Under the pieces are notes generated by a model. It did no database searches. It saw nothing but the letters and a program-made list of their open reading frames with translations, and was not told the origin of the DNA. From contig NZ_JNZO01000006.1 in assembly GCF_000717595.1 (NCBI RefSeq), forward strand, positions 186,001 through 250,000: 64,000 nt of DNA, read 5' to 3'. Every line of letters begins with the position of its first letter. Position 1 is the first letter of the stretch. Source of the stretch: Streptomyces flavochromogenes. GTDB lineage: Bacteria > Actinomycetota > Actinomycetes > Streptomycetales > Streptomycetaceae. Below, piece after piece: positions 1 through 10,300 of the stretch. The translations under genes were made by a program, and so were the position numbers.

Positions 1-792
1 GCCCGAGGCCTCCGGCAGCTCCGCCGTGTCCCGGGCCTCCTCAAGAGTCTGCACGTACTCGGCGACCTCGCTGTCCTCGGCGGCCAGCTGGTCCACGCCC
101 ACCTGCCAGGCCCGCGCGTCCTCGGGCAGCTCGCCCAGCGGGATGCGCAGCCCGATCAGGTCCTCGAGCCGGTTGAGGAGCGCCAGGGTCGCCTTCGGGT
201 TCGGCGGCTGCGACACGTAGTGCGGCACCGCGGCCCACAGGCTCACCGCCGGCACGCCCGCGTGGGTGCACGCCTCCTGGAGGATGCCCACGATGCCCGT
301 CGGGCCCTCGTACCGGGTCTCCTCCAGGTCCATCGTGCGCGCCAGGTCAGGGTCCGAGGTCACGCCGCTGACCGGCACCGGCCGGGTGTGCGGGGTGTCC
401 CCGAGCAGCGCGCCCAGGATCACGACCATCTCCACGCCCAGCTCGTGGGCGAAGGCGAGGATCTCGTTGCAGAAGGAGCGCCAGCGCATCGACGGCTCGA
501 TCCCGCGCACGAGCACCAGGTCACGGGGTTTGTCGCCGCCGACCCGGACCACGGAGAGCCGGGTCGTCGGCCAGGTGATCTTCCTGACGCCGTTGTCCAG
601 GAAGACCGTCGGCCGGTTGACCTGGAAGTCGTAGTAGTCCTCGGCGTCGAGCGCCGCGAACACCTCGCCCTTCCATTCCCGGTCCAGATGGGCGACCGCG
701 GTGGAGGCGGCGTCGCCGGCATCGTTCCAGCCTTCGAACGCGGCCACCATGACCGGGTCGATCAGCTCGGGTACCCCCTCGAGCTCGATCAC
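1..792 (-). CDS. PAC2 family protein (3' end cut off by window)
   Basis: This gene enters the window from its GTG start at 792 and runs off the left edge, so 264 codons are visible and the C-terminus is missing. The start is supported by a strong ribosome site (AAGGAGG) about seven bases upstream. The protein begins VIELEGVPELIDPVMVAAFE and contains the GWNDAGDAAS and RGIEPSMRWR stretches typical of actinobacterial PAC2 proteins, relatives of the eukaryotic proteasome assembly chaperone 2. Its molecular role in bacteria is not established. Its distance from the proteasome genes at 20-26 kb means that a functional link is only a guess. The family call is from recognised sequence pattern. Confidence 0.85.
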   Translation of the reverse strand, partial: MIELEGVPELIDPVMVAAFEGWNDAGDAASTAVAHLDREWKGEVFAALDAEDYYDFQVNRPTVFLDNGVRKITWPTTRLSVVRVGGDKPRDLVLVRGIEPSMRWRSFCNEILAFAHELGVEMVVILGALLGDTPHTRPVPVSGVTSDPDLARTMDLEETRYEGPTGIVGILQEACTHAGVPAVSLWAAVPHYVSQPPNPKATLALLNRLEDLIGLRIPLGELPEDARAWQVGVDQLAAEDSEVAEYVQTLEEARDTAELPEASG

Positions 793-933
793 CCAGCGCC
801 TCCTTTTCGAAGTTCCTGTCGTACGGACCAACCTTACGGCTTTCTCCAGGTCCGTCCGCAGCCCCCGGACATCCCCGAAAACCCGTGCGGCCTTGATCGA
901 CTACCCAGGAACTCGCCTTCGCACACGGCGGTC

Positions 934-1995
934 TCAGTCCTCCCAGAGCGTGCTCGGCGCCTCCCTCCGGACCACCGGCGCGATCTCCTCGGCGAAGCGC
1001 TGGAGCGTCTCGATCTGCTCGGCCGTCGACTGACCGAAGGGGTCGACGGTGACGGACTGCAGGTCGTGCCCGTAATGGGCGTGATAGCCGAGGATCTTGT
1101 CGATGATCCGCTGCGGGGAGCCGATCAGCTGGGGGCCGTCCGCGACGGCGTCCTCGATCGTGCGGAACGGGGTGTTGTATCCGGCCTTGCCCTCCAGGTG
1201 CGGCCTGAAGCTCTGCCGTACCTTCGCCTCGTACAGGTCCTTGTAGCGGGCGATCGCCTCCTCGGTGGTGTCGGCGATGAGCAGGCCGCCGGAACCGGCC
1301 GCCACGCGCGCGTGCGCCGGGTCGTGCCCGTACTCCTCGAACTTCTCCCGGTAGTGGGCGATGAGCCTCGCGTACGCCTCGCGCGGCTGGATCGCGTTGG
1401 CGGTGAAGAGCGGATCGCCGTGCTTCGCGGCGAGCTCGGGGGAGTTGAGGCTGGTGGCCGAACCGTGCCAGATCCGGGGCGGTCCCGCGTACGGGCGCGG
1501 CACCGTGGTGACGTTCTTCAGCGCGGGCCGGAACTCGCCCTCCCAGTCGACGCCCTCCTCCGTCCAGAGCCGCCGGAGCAGCTCGTACTTCTCCTTCTGG
1601 AGGTCCCACTGCCGCCCCTCGTCCAGGCCGAAGAGGTCGAAGTGGCCGGCCTCGGCGCCCTTGCCGACGACGAGTTCGAGCCGGCCGCGGGAGAGCTGGT
1701 CGAGGGTGGCGTAGTCCTCGGCGACCCGGACCGGGTCGAGGATCGCGACGACGGTGACACCGGTGAGCAACCTGATCCGGGTGGTGCGGGCGGCGAGCGC
1801 GGCGAGCAGCACGGTCGGGGCGGAGGAGAGGAACGGGCCGGCGTGCCGCTCACCCACGGCGTACGCGTCGAATCCGAACCGCTCGGCGGTCTCGCCGAGC
1901 GCGACGACCTGCTCCAACCGGTCGGCGGCGGAAAGGAGTTCGCCGGTGAGCGGGTGCGGGGAGTGGTGGACGATCGAGAGCACCTGGAATTTCAT
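934..1995 (-). CDS. LLM-class flavin-dependent oxidoreductase
   Basis: A 353-residue protein starting MKFQVLSIVHH. It looks like a bacterial-luciferase-like (F420- or FMN-dependent) monooxygenase: an N-terminal beta-alpha barrel strand, FGFDAYAVGERH near residue 40, the RTTRIRLLTGV segment near residue 70, the LDQLSRGRLELVVGKG flavin-binding region near residue 100, and a C-terminal GSPQRIIDKI segment. Length fits the family. The substrate cannot be told from sequence. It stands alone on the minus strand, downstream of glpD but separated by about 110 bases, so operon membership is uncertain. Confidence 0.85.
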   Translation of the reverse strand: MKFQVLSIVHHSPHPLTGELLSAADRLEQVVALGETAERFGFDAYAVGERHAGPFLSSAPTVLLAALAARTTRIRLLTGVTVVAILDPVRVAEDYATLDQLSRGRLELVVGKGAEAGHFDLFGLDEGRQWDLQKEKYELLRRLWTEEGVDWEGEFRPALKNVTTVPRPYAGPPRIWHGSATSLNSPELAAKHGDPLFTANAIQPREAYARLIAHYREKFEEYGHDPAHARVAAGSGGLLIADTTEEAIARYKDLYEAKVRQSFRPHLEGKAGYNTPFRTIEDAVADGPQLIGSPQRIIDKILGYHAHYGHDLQSVTVDPFGQSTAEQIETLQRFAEEIAPVVRREAPSTLWED

Positions 1996-2108
1996 GCGCT
2001 CCACTCTGCGCGCCGGGTGTTGCGGCGGTGTGGACGGCGTGTGGCACGCCTCAGGGGCGGTCCTCCGGAGAGGAACCGCCCCTGCGCGTACGGGAGTCGC
2101 TCCCGGTG

Positions 2109-3713
2109 CTACTTGTTCAGCATCTTCTCGACGTCCGCGCGGATCTCGTCCGTCGCGAGGCCGCGGATGGTCAGGGTCGTACGGCGGCGCAGTACGTCGT
2201 CCGCCGTCTCGGCCCACTCGTGGTCGCGGGCGTAGGCGACCTGCGCCCAGATCTCCGGCGCGTCCGGGTGTATGCGCCGTGCCAGCTCCGGGTTCTCGTT
2301 CGCCATGCGGGCGATGTCGAAGGAGAGCGAGCCGTAGTGCGTCGCCAGGTGCTTGGCGGTGTCGGCGGCCATCCGCGGGCCGGGCGCCGGACCGTCGACG
2401 AGCAGCCGGTGCGCGACGGCGTTCGGGTTGGCGATACCGGGCAGCGGCAGCCGCTTCGGCAGCGTCGACACCGACTCGTAGTCCTCGCCCAGCGGGTGGC
2501 CGGGGAGCTGCTCCAGCTTCTTCATCACCGTACGGCCGATGTGACGGAAGGTCGTCCACTTGCCGCCGGCCACCGACAGCATCCCGCCGCGGCCCTCGGT
2601 GACGACCGTCTCGCGCTTGGCCTTCGAGGTGTCGCCGGGACCGCCCGGGAGCACCCGCAGACCGGCGAAGGCGTAGGTGATCAGATCGCGCGACAGCTGC
2701 TGGTCGCGGATGGAGAAGGCGGCCTCGTCCAGGATCTGGGCGGTGTCCTTCTCGGTGACCTCGACCTGGCCCGGGTCGCCCTCGTACTCCTCGTCGGTGG
2801 TGCCGAGCAGCAGCATGTCCTCCCAGGGGAGGGCGAAGGTGATGCGGTACTTGTCGATCGGGGTGGCCAGGGCGGCCTTCCACGGCGCGGTCCGCTTGAG
2901 GACCAGGTGCGCGCCCTTGGACAGGCGGATGGAGGGGGCCGCGTTCGGGTCCTCCATCCGGCGCAGGTGGTCGACCCACGGGCCGGTGGCGTTGAGCACG
3001 AGGCGGGCGGTGACACCGAACTCGTCGCCGCTGGTCCGGTCCTTGAGCTCGGCGCCGGTGACCCGGCCCTTGGTGAAGCGCAGCCCGGTGACCTCGGCGT
3101 GGTTGAGGACGGTGGCGCCGGCGTCGACGGCGGCGCGGACCGTCATCAGCGCCATGCGGGCGTCGTTCATCTGGTCGTCGCCGTAGACGGCCACGGCCTT
3201 GAGGTTGTCGGTGCGCAGCTCCGGCACGTCCTGCGCGGCCTTGGCGGGGGAGAGCAGGTGCCCGACGCCGTCACCGAACGCCGAGAGGGCGCTGTAGGCG
3301 AAGACACCGGCACCGAGCTTGGCCGCGCCGTGCGGGCCGCCCTTGTAGACGGGCAGGTAGAAGGTGAGGGGGTTGGCGAGGTGCGGTGCCACCTGACGGG
3401 AGACCGCACGCCGCTCGAAGTGGTTCTCCGCGACCAGCTTCACCGCGCCGGTCTGCAGGTAGCGCAGACCGCCGTGGAGCAGCTTCGAGGAGGCGGAGGA
3501 GGTGGCGCCGGCGAAGTCGCCGGCGTCCACCAGGGCCACCCGCAGGCCCGACTGCGCGGCGTGCCAGGCGGTGGAGATGCCCAGGATGCCGCCGCCGATC
3601 ACCAGGAGGTCGTACGTCGCCTTGGAAAGCTGGTCCCGGGTCTCGGCGCGGCTCGGGAGGGAGCCGGACGCCGGGTGCGTCCCGAGGGCAGGGACGCTCT
3701 GCAGGGTGGTCAT
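2109..3713 (-). CDS. glpD: Aerobic glycerol-3-phosphate dehydrogenase
   Basis: This 534-residue flavoprotein should oxidise sn-glycerol-3-phosphate to dihydroxyacetone phosphate at the membrane and pass electrons to quinone. An FAD dinucleotide fold is visible at residues 35-60 (LLVIGGGILGISTAWHAA), followed by the SSKLLHGGLRYL motif of the GlpD family, a substrate region with LPWEDMLLLGTTDEEY, and the late FAD motif SVAGGKWTTFRHIG. The start ATG lies six bases after the glpK stop, and its ribosome site GAGGAG overlaps the end of glpK, so the two are translated from one glpFKD message. It is the last gene of the glycerol operon. Confidence 0.95.
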   Translation of the reverse strand: MTTLQSVPALGTHPASGSLPSRAETRDQLSKATYDLLVIGGGILGISTAWHAAQSGLRVALVDAGDFAGATSSASSKLLHGGLRYLQTGAVKLVAENHFERRAVSRQVAPHLANPLTFYLPVYKGGPHGAAKLGAGVFAYSALSAFGDGVGHLLSPAKAAQDVPELRTDNLKAVAVYGDDQMNDARMALMTVRAAVDAGATVLNHAEVTGLRFTKGRVTGAELKDRTSGDEFGVTARLVLNATGPWVDHLRRMEDPNAAPSIRLSKGAHLVLKRTAPWKAALATPIDKYRITFALPWEDMLLLGTTDEEYEGDPGQVEVTEKDTAQILDEAAFSIRDQQLSRDLITYAFAGLRVLPGGPGDTSKAKRETVVTEGRGGMLSVAGGKWTTFRHIGRTVMKKLEQLPGHPLGEDYESVSTLPKRLPLPGIANPNAVAHRLLVDGPAPGPRMAADTAKHLATHYGSLSFDIARMANENPELARRIHPDAPEIWAQVAYARDHEWAETADDVLRRRTTLTIRGLATDEIRADVEKMLNK

Positions 3714-3719
3714 GTCGAA

Positions 3720-5246
3720 TTACTCCTCGTCCTCGATCCAGCCCATGGTCCGCTCGACGGCCTTGAGCCAGCTCTTGTACTCGCTGTCACGCCTGTCGGC
3801 GTCCATGCGAGGGGTCCATTCCGCCGCCCGGCGCCAGTTGGCGCGCAGCGCGTCGGTGTCCGGCCAGAAGCCGACGGCAAGGCCGGCGGCGTAGGCGGCG
3901 CCGAGGCAGGTGGTCTCGGCGACCATCGGGCGCACGACGGGCGCGTCCAGGAAGTCCGAGAGGGTCTGCATCAGCAGGTTGTTGGAGGTCATGCCGCCGT
4001 CGACCTTGAGCGCGGTGAGCTCGACGCCGGAGTCCTTCGTCATGGCGTCGGTGATCTCGCGGGTCTGCCAGGCGGTGGCCTCCAGGACGGCGCGGGCGAT
4101 GTGCGCCTTGGTGACGTACCGGGTGAGGCCGGCGATCACACCGCGGGCGTCGGAGCGCCAGTACGGGGCGAACAGGCCGGAGAAGGCCGGCACGAAGTAG
4201 GCGCCGCCGTTGTCCTCGACCGAGGACGCGAGGGTCTCGATCTCGGCGGCGGACTTGATGAGGCCCATCTGGTCGCGCATCCACTGCACCAGCGAACCGG
4301 TGACGGCGATCGAGCCCTCCAGGGCGTAGACCGGCTTCTGGTCGCCGATCTGGTAGCCGACCGTGGTCAGCAGGCCGCTGTAGGAGTTGATGATCTTGTC
4401 ACCGGTGTTCATCAGCATGAAGGTGCCGGTGCCGTACGTGGACTTGGCCTCGCCCTCGGCGAAGCAGGTCTGGCCGAACAGGGCGGCCTGCTGGTCACCG
4501 AGCGCCGAGGCGACCGGGACGCCGGCGAGGGCGCCGTCCTTGACGTGGCCGTAGACCTCGGCGGAGGACCGGATCTCGGGGAGGACGTTGAGGGGGACCC
4601 CCATCGACTCCGCGATCTTCTCGTCCCAGGCGAGGGTGTGCAGGTTCATCAGCATGGTGCGCGAGGCGTTGGTGACGTCGGTGACGTGGACGCCGCCGTC
4701 GGTGCCACCCGTGAGGTTCCAGATGACCCACGAGTCCATGGTGCCGAAGAGGATGTCGCCGGCCTCGGCGCGCTCGCGCAGCCCCTCGACGTTGTCGAGC
4801 ATCCAGCGGATCTTCGGGCCGGCGAAGTAGCTCGCCAGCGGCAGGCCGGTCTCGCGGCGGAAGCGGTCCTGGCCGACGTTGCGGCCGAGCTCCTTGCAGA
4901 GGGCGTCGGTGCGGGTGTCCTGCCAGACGAGGGCGTTGTGGACGGGCTCGCCGGTGGTCCTGTCCCAGAGCAGCGTGGTCTCGCGCTGGTTCGTGATGCC
5001 GATGGCCTTGACGTCGGCGGCGGCGATGCCGCCCTTCGTCAGGGCGCCGGCGACGACCTCCTGGACGTTGGTCCAGATCTCGGCGGCGTTGTGCTCGACC
5101 CAGCCCGGCTTCGGGAAGATCTGCTCGTGCTCCTTCTGGTCGACCGAGACGATCCGGCCGTCCTTGTCGAAGACGATGCAGCGGGAGGAGGTGGTGCCCT
5201 GGTCGATGGCCGCGATGAACGGGCCGGAGGTGTGTGCGTCGGTCAC
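3720..5246 (-). CDS. glpK: Glycerol kinase
   Basis: A 508-residue FGGY-family kinase that phosphorylates glycerol to glycerol-3-phosphate using ATP. The N-terminal phosphate-binding loop [13 protein letters not shown] sits at residues 15-27. Other family marks are [33 protein letters not shown], the [12 protein letters not shown] segment and [14 protein letters not shown] near the C-terminus. I place the start at the GTG at 5246, preceded by GGAG; an upstream in-frame TTG at 5258 would add four residues but has no ribosome site. It lies 35 bases after glpF and six bases before glpD, forming one transcription unit. Confidence 0.95.
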   Translation of the reverse strand: MTDAHTSGPFIAAIDQGTTSSRCIVFDKDGRIVSVDQKEHEQIFPKPGWVEHNAAEIWTNVQEVVAGALTKGGIAAADVKAIGITNQRETTLLWDRTTGEPVHNALVWQDTRTDALCKELGRNVGQDRFRRETGLPLASYFAGPKIRWMLDNVEGLRERAEAGDILFGTMDSWVIWNLTGGTDGGVHVTDVTNASRTMLMNLHTLAWDEKIAESMGVPLNVLPEIRSSAEVYGHVKDGALAGVPVASALGDQQAALFGQTCFAEGEAKSTYGTGTFMLMNTGDKIINSYSGLLTTVGYQIGDQKPVYALEGSIAVTGSLVQWMRDQMGLIKSAAEIETLASSVEDNGGAYFVPAFSGLFAPYWRSDARGVIAGLTRYVTKAHIARAVLEATAWQTREITDAMTKDSGVELTALKVDGGMTSNNLLMQTLSDFLDAPVVRPMVAETTCLGAAYAAGLAVGFWPDTDALRANWRRAAEWTPRMDADRRDSEYKSWLKAVERTMGWIEDEE

Positions 5247-5281
5247 GGTTGGCTCCAAGGGAAGTCTGGGAGAAGGACGGC

Positions 5282-6040
5282 TCAGGCGAACGCGATGTTG
5301 TAGATACCCGCGGCGATGGCGCCACCGATCAGCGGACCGGCCACCGGGATCCAGGAGTAGCTCCAGTCGGAGGTGCCCTTGTGCGGCAGCGGGAGCAGGG
5401 CGTGCACGATGCGCGGGCCGAGGTCACGGGCCGGGTTGATCGCGTAGCCGGTCGGGCCGCCGAGCGAGAGGCCGATGGAGACCACGACGAACGCGGTGAT
5501 CAGGGCGCCTATGACGCCGAGGCCCTTGCCGCTGTCGTTGAGGCCCTGGGTGAGCACGGCCAGGACGAGCACGACGGTGCCGATGATCTCGGTGGCCAGG
5601 TTCTGCCAGGTGTTCCGGATCTCGGGGCCGGTGGAGAAGATGCCGAGCACCGGTCCGGGGCCCTCGATCGGCTTCTTGCCCGAGGCCTCGGGGTCGGCGA
5701 GGTGCGCCTGGAACTGGCCGTAGTAGGCGACCCAGACCAGGACCGCGCCGATCATGGCGCCGAGCATCTGGCCGGCGATGTAGACGGGGACGTTGCCCCA
5801 CTCGCCGTCCTTGATCGCGATGCCGACCGTGACGGCGGGGTTCAGATGGGCACCCGAGAGGGAAGCCGTCATGTAGACGGCCGTCATGACGGCGAAGCCC
5901 CACCCGAAGGTGATCGCGAGCCAGCCCGCGTTGCGGGCCTTGGAGCCCTTGAGCGTGACGGCGGCGCACACGCCGCCGCCGAGCAGAATCAGAACGGCGG
6001 TACCGATGGTCTCGCCGAGGAAGATGTCGGAGCTGGACAC
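5282..6040 (-). CDS. glpF: Glycerol uptake facilitator (aquaglyceroporin)
   Basis: A 252-residue membrane channel of the MIP family that lets glycerol diffuse into the cell. Six hydrophobic spans and both half-helix NPA motifs are visible: [11 protein letters not shown] near residue 70 and [11 protein letters not shown] near residue 205. The Asp after the second NPA motif (NPARD) is the usual sign of a glycerol rather than a water channel. The GTG start at 6040 has an AAAGGAG ribosome site. It is the first gene of glpF-glpK-glpD, and the GylR-type palindrome lies just upstream. Confidence 0.95.
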   Translation of the reverse strand: MSSSDIFLGETIGTAVLILLGGGVCAAVTLKGSKARNAGWLAITFGWGFAVMTAVYMTASLSGAHLNPAVTVGIAIKDGEWGNVPVYIAGQMLGAMIGAVLVWVAYYGQFQAHLADPEASGKKPIEGPGPVLGIFSTGPEIRNTWQNLATEIIGTVVLVLAVLTQGLNDSGKGLGVIGALITAFVVVSIGLSLGGPTGYAINPARDLGPRIVHALLPLPHKGTSDWSYSWIPVAGPLIGGAIAAGIYNIAFA

Positions 6041-6167
6041 CCGCGACTCCTTTGTCCTTCGTCCAGGGGAACGGCGGACTCCGGATCTCTCCGGGGGTCC
6101 GCACCCTCGTGTGAGGGCTGTTTCCGGCCCTTGGCAGTGCCACACTCTAGCGTGTATTGCCGTTAGG

Positions 6168-6184
6168 TGTTCGGCATTGCCGAC
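6168..6184. promoter_or_regulatory. Candidate GylR operator upstream of glpF
   Basis: The sequence TGTTCGGCATTGCCGAC contains the near-perfect palindrome TCGGCA-T-TGCCGA. A related palindrome lies in front of gylR at 7099. It sits about 130 bases upstream of the glpF start, close to a minus-strand -10-like TAGAGT around 6144-6149, as expected for an operator controlling the glp operon. The link to GylR is inferred from the shared motif and gene context. Confidence 0.5.
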
Positions 6185-6239
6185 CGATGAACGGAAGTTT
6201 TGCCCCCGGGTTAACAGCACGTCAAGGCCCCGGGAAGCG

Positions 6240-6276
6240 AAAAACCCGCCGATAACGCGATCGTTACCGGCGGGTT
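6240..6276 (-). terminator. Terminator of gylR
   Basis: A 15-bp inverted repeat (arms 6243-6257 and 6262-6276, one mismatch, four-base loop) reads on the minus strand as a stem AACCCGCCGGTAACG followed by a run of five T. It lies about 30 bases after the gylR stop and so should end the gylR transcript before the glp promoter. Confidence 0.8.
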
Positions 6277-6307
6277 CACTCGGGTCGGGGTGCGTGGTGG
6301 CGCAGGG

Positions 6308-7072
6308 TCAGAAGCGCCCGGCTCCCAGATCCCGGGAGACCGCGCGGGCGCAGTCCCGCACCGCCGCGACGAGTTCGGGACGCAGCTCCCCGCCCGGGCA
6401 CAGCCGCTCCACGGCGCCCGTCACGGCCACCGCGCCCACCGGCATCCGCCGCCGGTCGTGGATCGGCGCCGCCACCGAGGCGACCCCCTCCCAGGTCTCC
6501 TCCACGTCCGCCGCCCAGCCCTTGGCCCGCGTCATGTCGAGCAGCGACTCGAACTCCCCGAGCGCCGTGGTCGTCCGCGGCGTGAACGGCTCCCGCTCGA
6601 TCTCCAGGACCTCGCTGTGCGCCACCGGGTCGTACGCCGAAAGGACCTTGCCGAGCGCCGTGGAGTGCAGCGGCTGCATGGCCCCCACCTCCAGGACCTG
6701 CCGGCTGTCGTCCGGCCGGAAGACGTGGTGCACGATCAGGACGCCCTGCTGGTGCAGCACCCCCAGATGCACGCTCTCGCCGCTGGACCGCGCCAGGTCG
6801 TCCGTCCAGACCAGCGCCCGCGCGCGCAGCTCGTGGACGTCGAGGTAGCTGTTGCCGAGCCGCAGCAGCTCCGCACCGAGCTGATAGCGGCCCGAGGCCG
6901 CCTCCTGCTCCACGAAGCCCTCCGCCTGGAGCGTGCGCAGGATGCCGTGGGCGGTGCCCTTGGCGAGTCCCAGCGAGGACGCGATGTCGGACAGGCCCAG
7001 CCGGCGCTCGCCGCCCGCGAGCAGTCGCAGCATCGCCGCCGCCCGTTCAAGCGACTGGATGTTCTTCGCCAT
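6308..7072 (-). CDS. gylR: IclR-family glycerol operon regulator GylR
   Basis: A 254-residue IclR-type transcription factor. The N-terminal winged helix-turn-helix covers residues 1-65 (KNIQSLERAAAMLRLLAGGE, then LSDIASSLGLAKGTAHGILR), and the C-terminal effector domain carries HSTALGKVLSAY and the late PVGAVAVTGAVERL. I chose the ATG at 7072, giving MAKNIQSLER, which matches the known length of Streptomyces GylR; a longer reading from 7108 is possible. GylR represses the glycerol operon and its own gene and is relieved by glycerol or glycerol-3-phosphate. It is transcribed in the same direction as glpF, with its own terminator in between. Confidence 0.92.
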   Translation of the reverse strand: MAKNIQSLERAAAMLRLLAGGERRLGLSDIASSLGLAKGTAHGILRTLQAEGFVEQEAASGRYQLGAELLRLGNSYLDVHELRARALVWTDDLARSSGESVHLGVLHQQGVLIVHHVFRPDDSRQVLEVGAMQPLHSTALGKVLSAYDPVAHSEVLEIEREPFTPRTTTALGEFESLLDMTRAKGWAADVEETWEGVASVAAPIHDRRRMPVGAVAVTGAVERLCPGGELRPELVAAVRDCARAVSRDLGAGRF

Positions 7073-7098
7073 CGCCCGACCCCTTCTCCCTCTCACGC

Positions 7099-7117
7099 TG
7101 TTCGACAATGCTGAACA
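7099..7117. promoter_or_regulatory. Candidate GylR autoregulatory operator
   Basis: The sequence TGTTCGACAATGCTGAACA is a palindrome (arms TGTTC and GAACA) lying 27 bases upstream of the gylR start. It resembles the palindrome in front of glpF, and a further half-site-like GGTCGATGCCGACC follows at 7123-7136. The pairing suggests autoregulation plus control of the operon. This is inferred, not proven. Confidence 0.5.
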
Positions 7118-7316
7118 CTATCGGTCGATGCCGACCTTGCGTGACACATGACAGTGTCGGTCAAGAACGGTCAGAACCGGGAGTCCCCGCACACAGGATG
7201 CCGTCCGCCCCGCGAGACGCCGTGTCCACCCCGACCGGAGCGCGGTTACGCTGGCCCCGTGCACCCTCCTCCGAAGGTGCAAAGCCGACAGCCGTCGCAT
7301 CCCAGGGAGCTCATCC

Positions 7317-10300
7317 ATGGCCTCGTTGCCGACCCCTTCCGCAGACAGCCGGAACCGCGCCGCAGCCCTCCGCGAGGCACTCGCCAGCCGAGTCGTCGTC
7401 GCCGACGGCGCCATGGGCACCATGCTCCAGGCACAGGACCCCACCCTCGAGGACTTCCAGAACCTCGAAGGCTGCAACGAGATCCTGAACATCACCAGGC
7501 CCGACATCGTCCGTTCGGTCCACCAGGAGTACTTCGCCGCCGGCGTCGACTGCGTCGAGACCAACACCTTCGGCGCCAACCACGCCGCCCTGGGCGAGTA
7601 CGACATCCCCGAGCGCGTCCACGAACTCTCCGAGGCCGGCGCCCGCATCGCCCGCGAGGTCGCCGACGAGTTCACCGCCTCCACCGGACGCCAGCGCTGG
7701 GTCCTCGGCTCCGTCGGCCCCGGCACCAAGCTGCCGACCCTCGGCCACGCCCCCTACACCCTGCTGCGCGACGCCTACCAGCAGAACGCCGAGGGCCTCC
7801 TCGCCGGCGGCGCCGACGCCCTGCTCGTCGAGACCACCCAGGACCTGCTCCAGACCAAGGCCTCCGTCATCGGCGCCCGCCGCGCCCTCGACGCCCTCGG
7901 CGCCGACGTGCCGCTCATCGTCTCCGTCACCGTCGAGACCACCGGCACCATGCTCCTCGGCTCCGAGATCGGCGCCGCCCTGACGGCCCTGGAGCCGCTC
8001 GGCATCGACATGATCGGCCTGAACTGCGCCACCGGCCCCGCCGAGATGAGCGAGCACCTCCGCTACCTCGCCCGCCACTCGCGCATCCCGCTCTCCTGCA
8101 TGCCCAACGCCGGCCTGCCCGTCCTCACCTCCGACGGCGCCCACTACCCGCTCAGCCCCGCCGAGCTCGCCGACGCCCAGGAGACCTTCGTCCGCGAGTA
8201 CGGCCTCTCCCTGATCGGCGGCTGCTGCGGTACGACCCCCGAGCACCTGCGTCAGGTCGTCGAGCGCGTCCGGGACCTCACCCCCGCCGTCCGCGAGCCG
8301 CACCCCGAGCCCGGCGCCGCCTCGCTCTACCAGACCGTGCCGTTCCGCCAGGACACCGCGTACATGGCGATCGGCGAGCGCACCAACGCCAACGGCTCGA
8401 AGAAGTTCCGCGAGGCCATGCTGGAGGCCCGCTGGGACGACTGCGTCGAGATGGCCCGCGACCAGATCCGCGAGGGCGCGCACATGCTCGACCTCTGCGT
8501 CGACTACGTCGGCCGCGACGGCGTCGCCGACATGCAGGAGCTCGCCGGCCGCTTCGCCACCGCCTCCACCCTGCCGATCGTCCTCGACTCCACCGAGGTG
8601 GACGTGCTGCAGGCCGGTCTGGAGAAGCTCGGCGGCCGGGCCGTCATCAACTCCGTCAACTACGAGGACGGCGACGGACCCGAGTCGCGGTTCGCCAAGG
8701 TCACCCGGCTGGCCCAGGAGCACGGCGCCGCGCTCATCGCCCTCACCATCGACGAGGAGGGCCAGGCCCGTACCCCCGAGCACAAGGTCGCCATCGCCGA
8801 GCGGCTCATCGAGGACCTCACCGGCAACTGGGGCATCCACGAGTCCGACATCCTCATCGACACCCTGACCTTCACCATCTGCACCGGCCAGGAGGAGTCG
8901 CGCAAGGACGGCATCGCCACCATCGAGGCGATCAGGGAGCTCAAGCGGCTCCACCCGGACGTCCAGACCACCCTGGGCCTCTCCAACATCTCCTTCGGCC
9001 TGAACCCGGCCGCTCGCATCCTCCTCAACTCCGTCTTCCTCGACGAGTGCGTCAAGGCCGGCCTCGACTCGGCGATCGTCCACGCCTCGAAGATCCTGCC
9101 GATCGCCCGGTTCGACGACGAGCAGGTCACCACCGCGCTCGACCTGATCTACGACCGGCGACGTCCCCAGCAGGGGGACGAACCGGCCTACGACCCGCTG
9201 CAGAAGCTGATGGCCCTCTTCGAGGGCGTCAACACCAAGTCGATGAAGGCCGGCAAGACCGAGGAGCTCCTCGCCCTGCCCCTGGACGAGCGCCTCAAGC
9301 GCCGGATCGTCGACGGCGAGAAGAACGGCCTGGAGGCCGACCTCGACGAGGCCCTGACGATCCGCCCCGCTCTGGAGATCGTCAACGAGATCCTGCTCGA
9401 CGGCATGAAGACGGTCGGCGAGCTGTTCGGCTCCGGCCAGATGCAGCTGCCGTTCGTGCTCCAGTCCGCCGAGGTCATGAAGACCGCGGTCGCGTACCTC
9501 GAACCCCACATGGAGAAGAGCGACGCCGACGGCAAGGGCACGATCGTCCTCGCCACCGTCCGCGGCGACGTCCACGACATCGGCAAGAACCTCGTCGACA
9601 TCATCCTCTCCAACAACGGCTACAACGTCCGTGATCATGAAGGAGAACCTGGAGGAGCTGAACCAGCGCGAGCTGGCCGCCAAGTACCCCGTGATCCTCG
9701 GCGGCGCCGCCCTCACCAGGGCGTACGTCGAGCAGGACCTCCACGAGATCTACCAGGGCGAGGTCCGCTACGCCCGCGACGCCTTCGAGGGCGGGGGGCT
9801 CGGTCCCCCAGGCGGAGGAGGCGGACGAGCCGGGCGGCCGTTCCGACGTCGCCGTCGACAACCCCGTCCCCACGCCGCCGTTCTGGGGCACCCGCGTCGT
9901 CAAGGGCATCCCGCTCAAGGACTACGCCTCCTGGCTCGACGAGGGAGCCCTCTTCAAGGGCCAGTGGGGTCTCAAGCAGGCCCGCGTCGGCGGCGCCACG
10001 TACGAGGAGCTCGTCGAGCGCGAGGGCCGGCCGCGGCTGCGCGGCCTGCTCGACAGGCTGCACACCGAGAACCTGCTCGAAGCGGCCGTCGTCTACGGCT
10101 ACTTCCCCTGTGTCTCCAAGGGCGAGGACCTGATCATCCTCGACGACGCCGGCAACGAGCGGACCCGCTTCACCTTCCCGCGCCAGCGCCGCGGCCGCCG
10201 CCTCTGCCTCGCGGACTTCTTCCGTCCGGAGGAGTCCGGCGAGACCGACGTCGTCGGCCTCCAGGTCGTCACCGTCGGCTCGAAGATCGGCGAGGCCACC

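Noticed and set aside
934..2979. A 681-codon minus-strand frame joining the luciferase-like gene to upstream sequence
   Set aside because: The N-terminal part is a shifted frame of glpD. The true gene starts at 1995 (MKFQVLSIVHH).
2028..5303. A plus-strand open frame of more than 1000 codons opposite glpD and glpK
   Set aside because: It is the mirror of well-conserved GlpD and GlpK coding sequence. In 70%+ GC DNA the antisense frames stay open by codon bias, and the translation has only low-complexity Gly/Arg/Val content.
7073..7316. Possible cobalamin or SAH riboswitch in front of metH
   Set aside because: No B12-box or SAH-riboswitch core could be recognised; only a small GCACC/GGTGC hairpin and a -10-like TTACGCT are visible.
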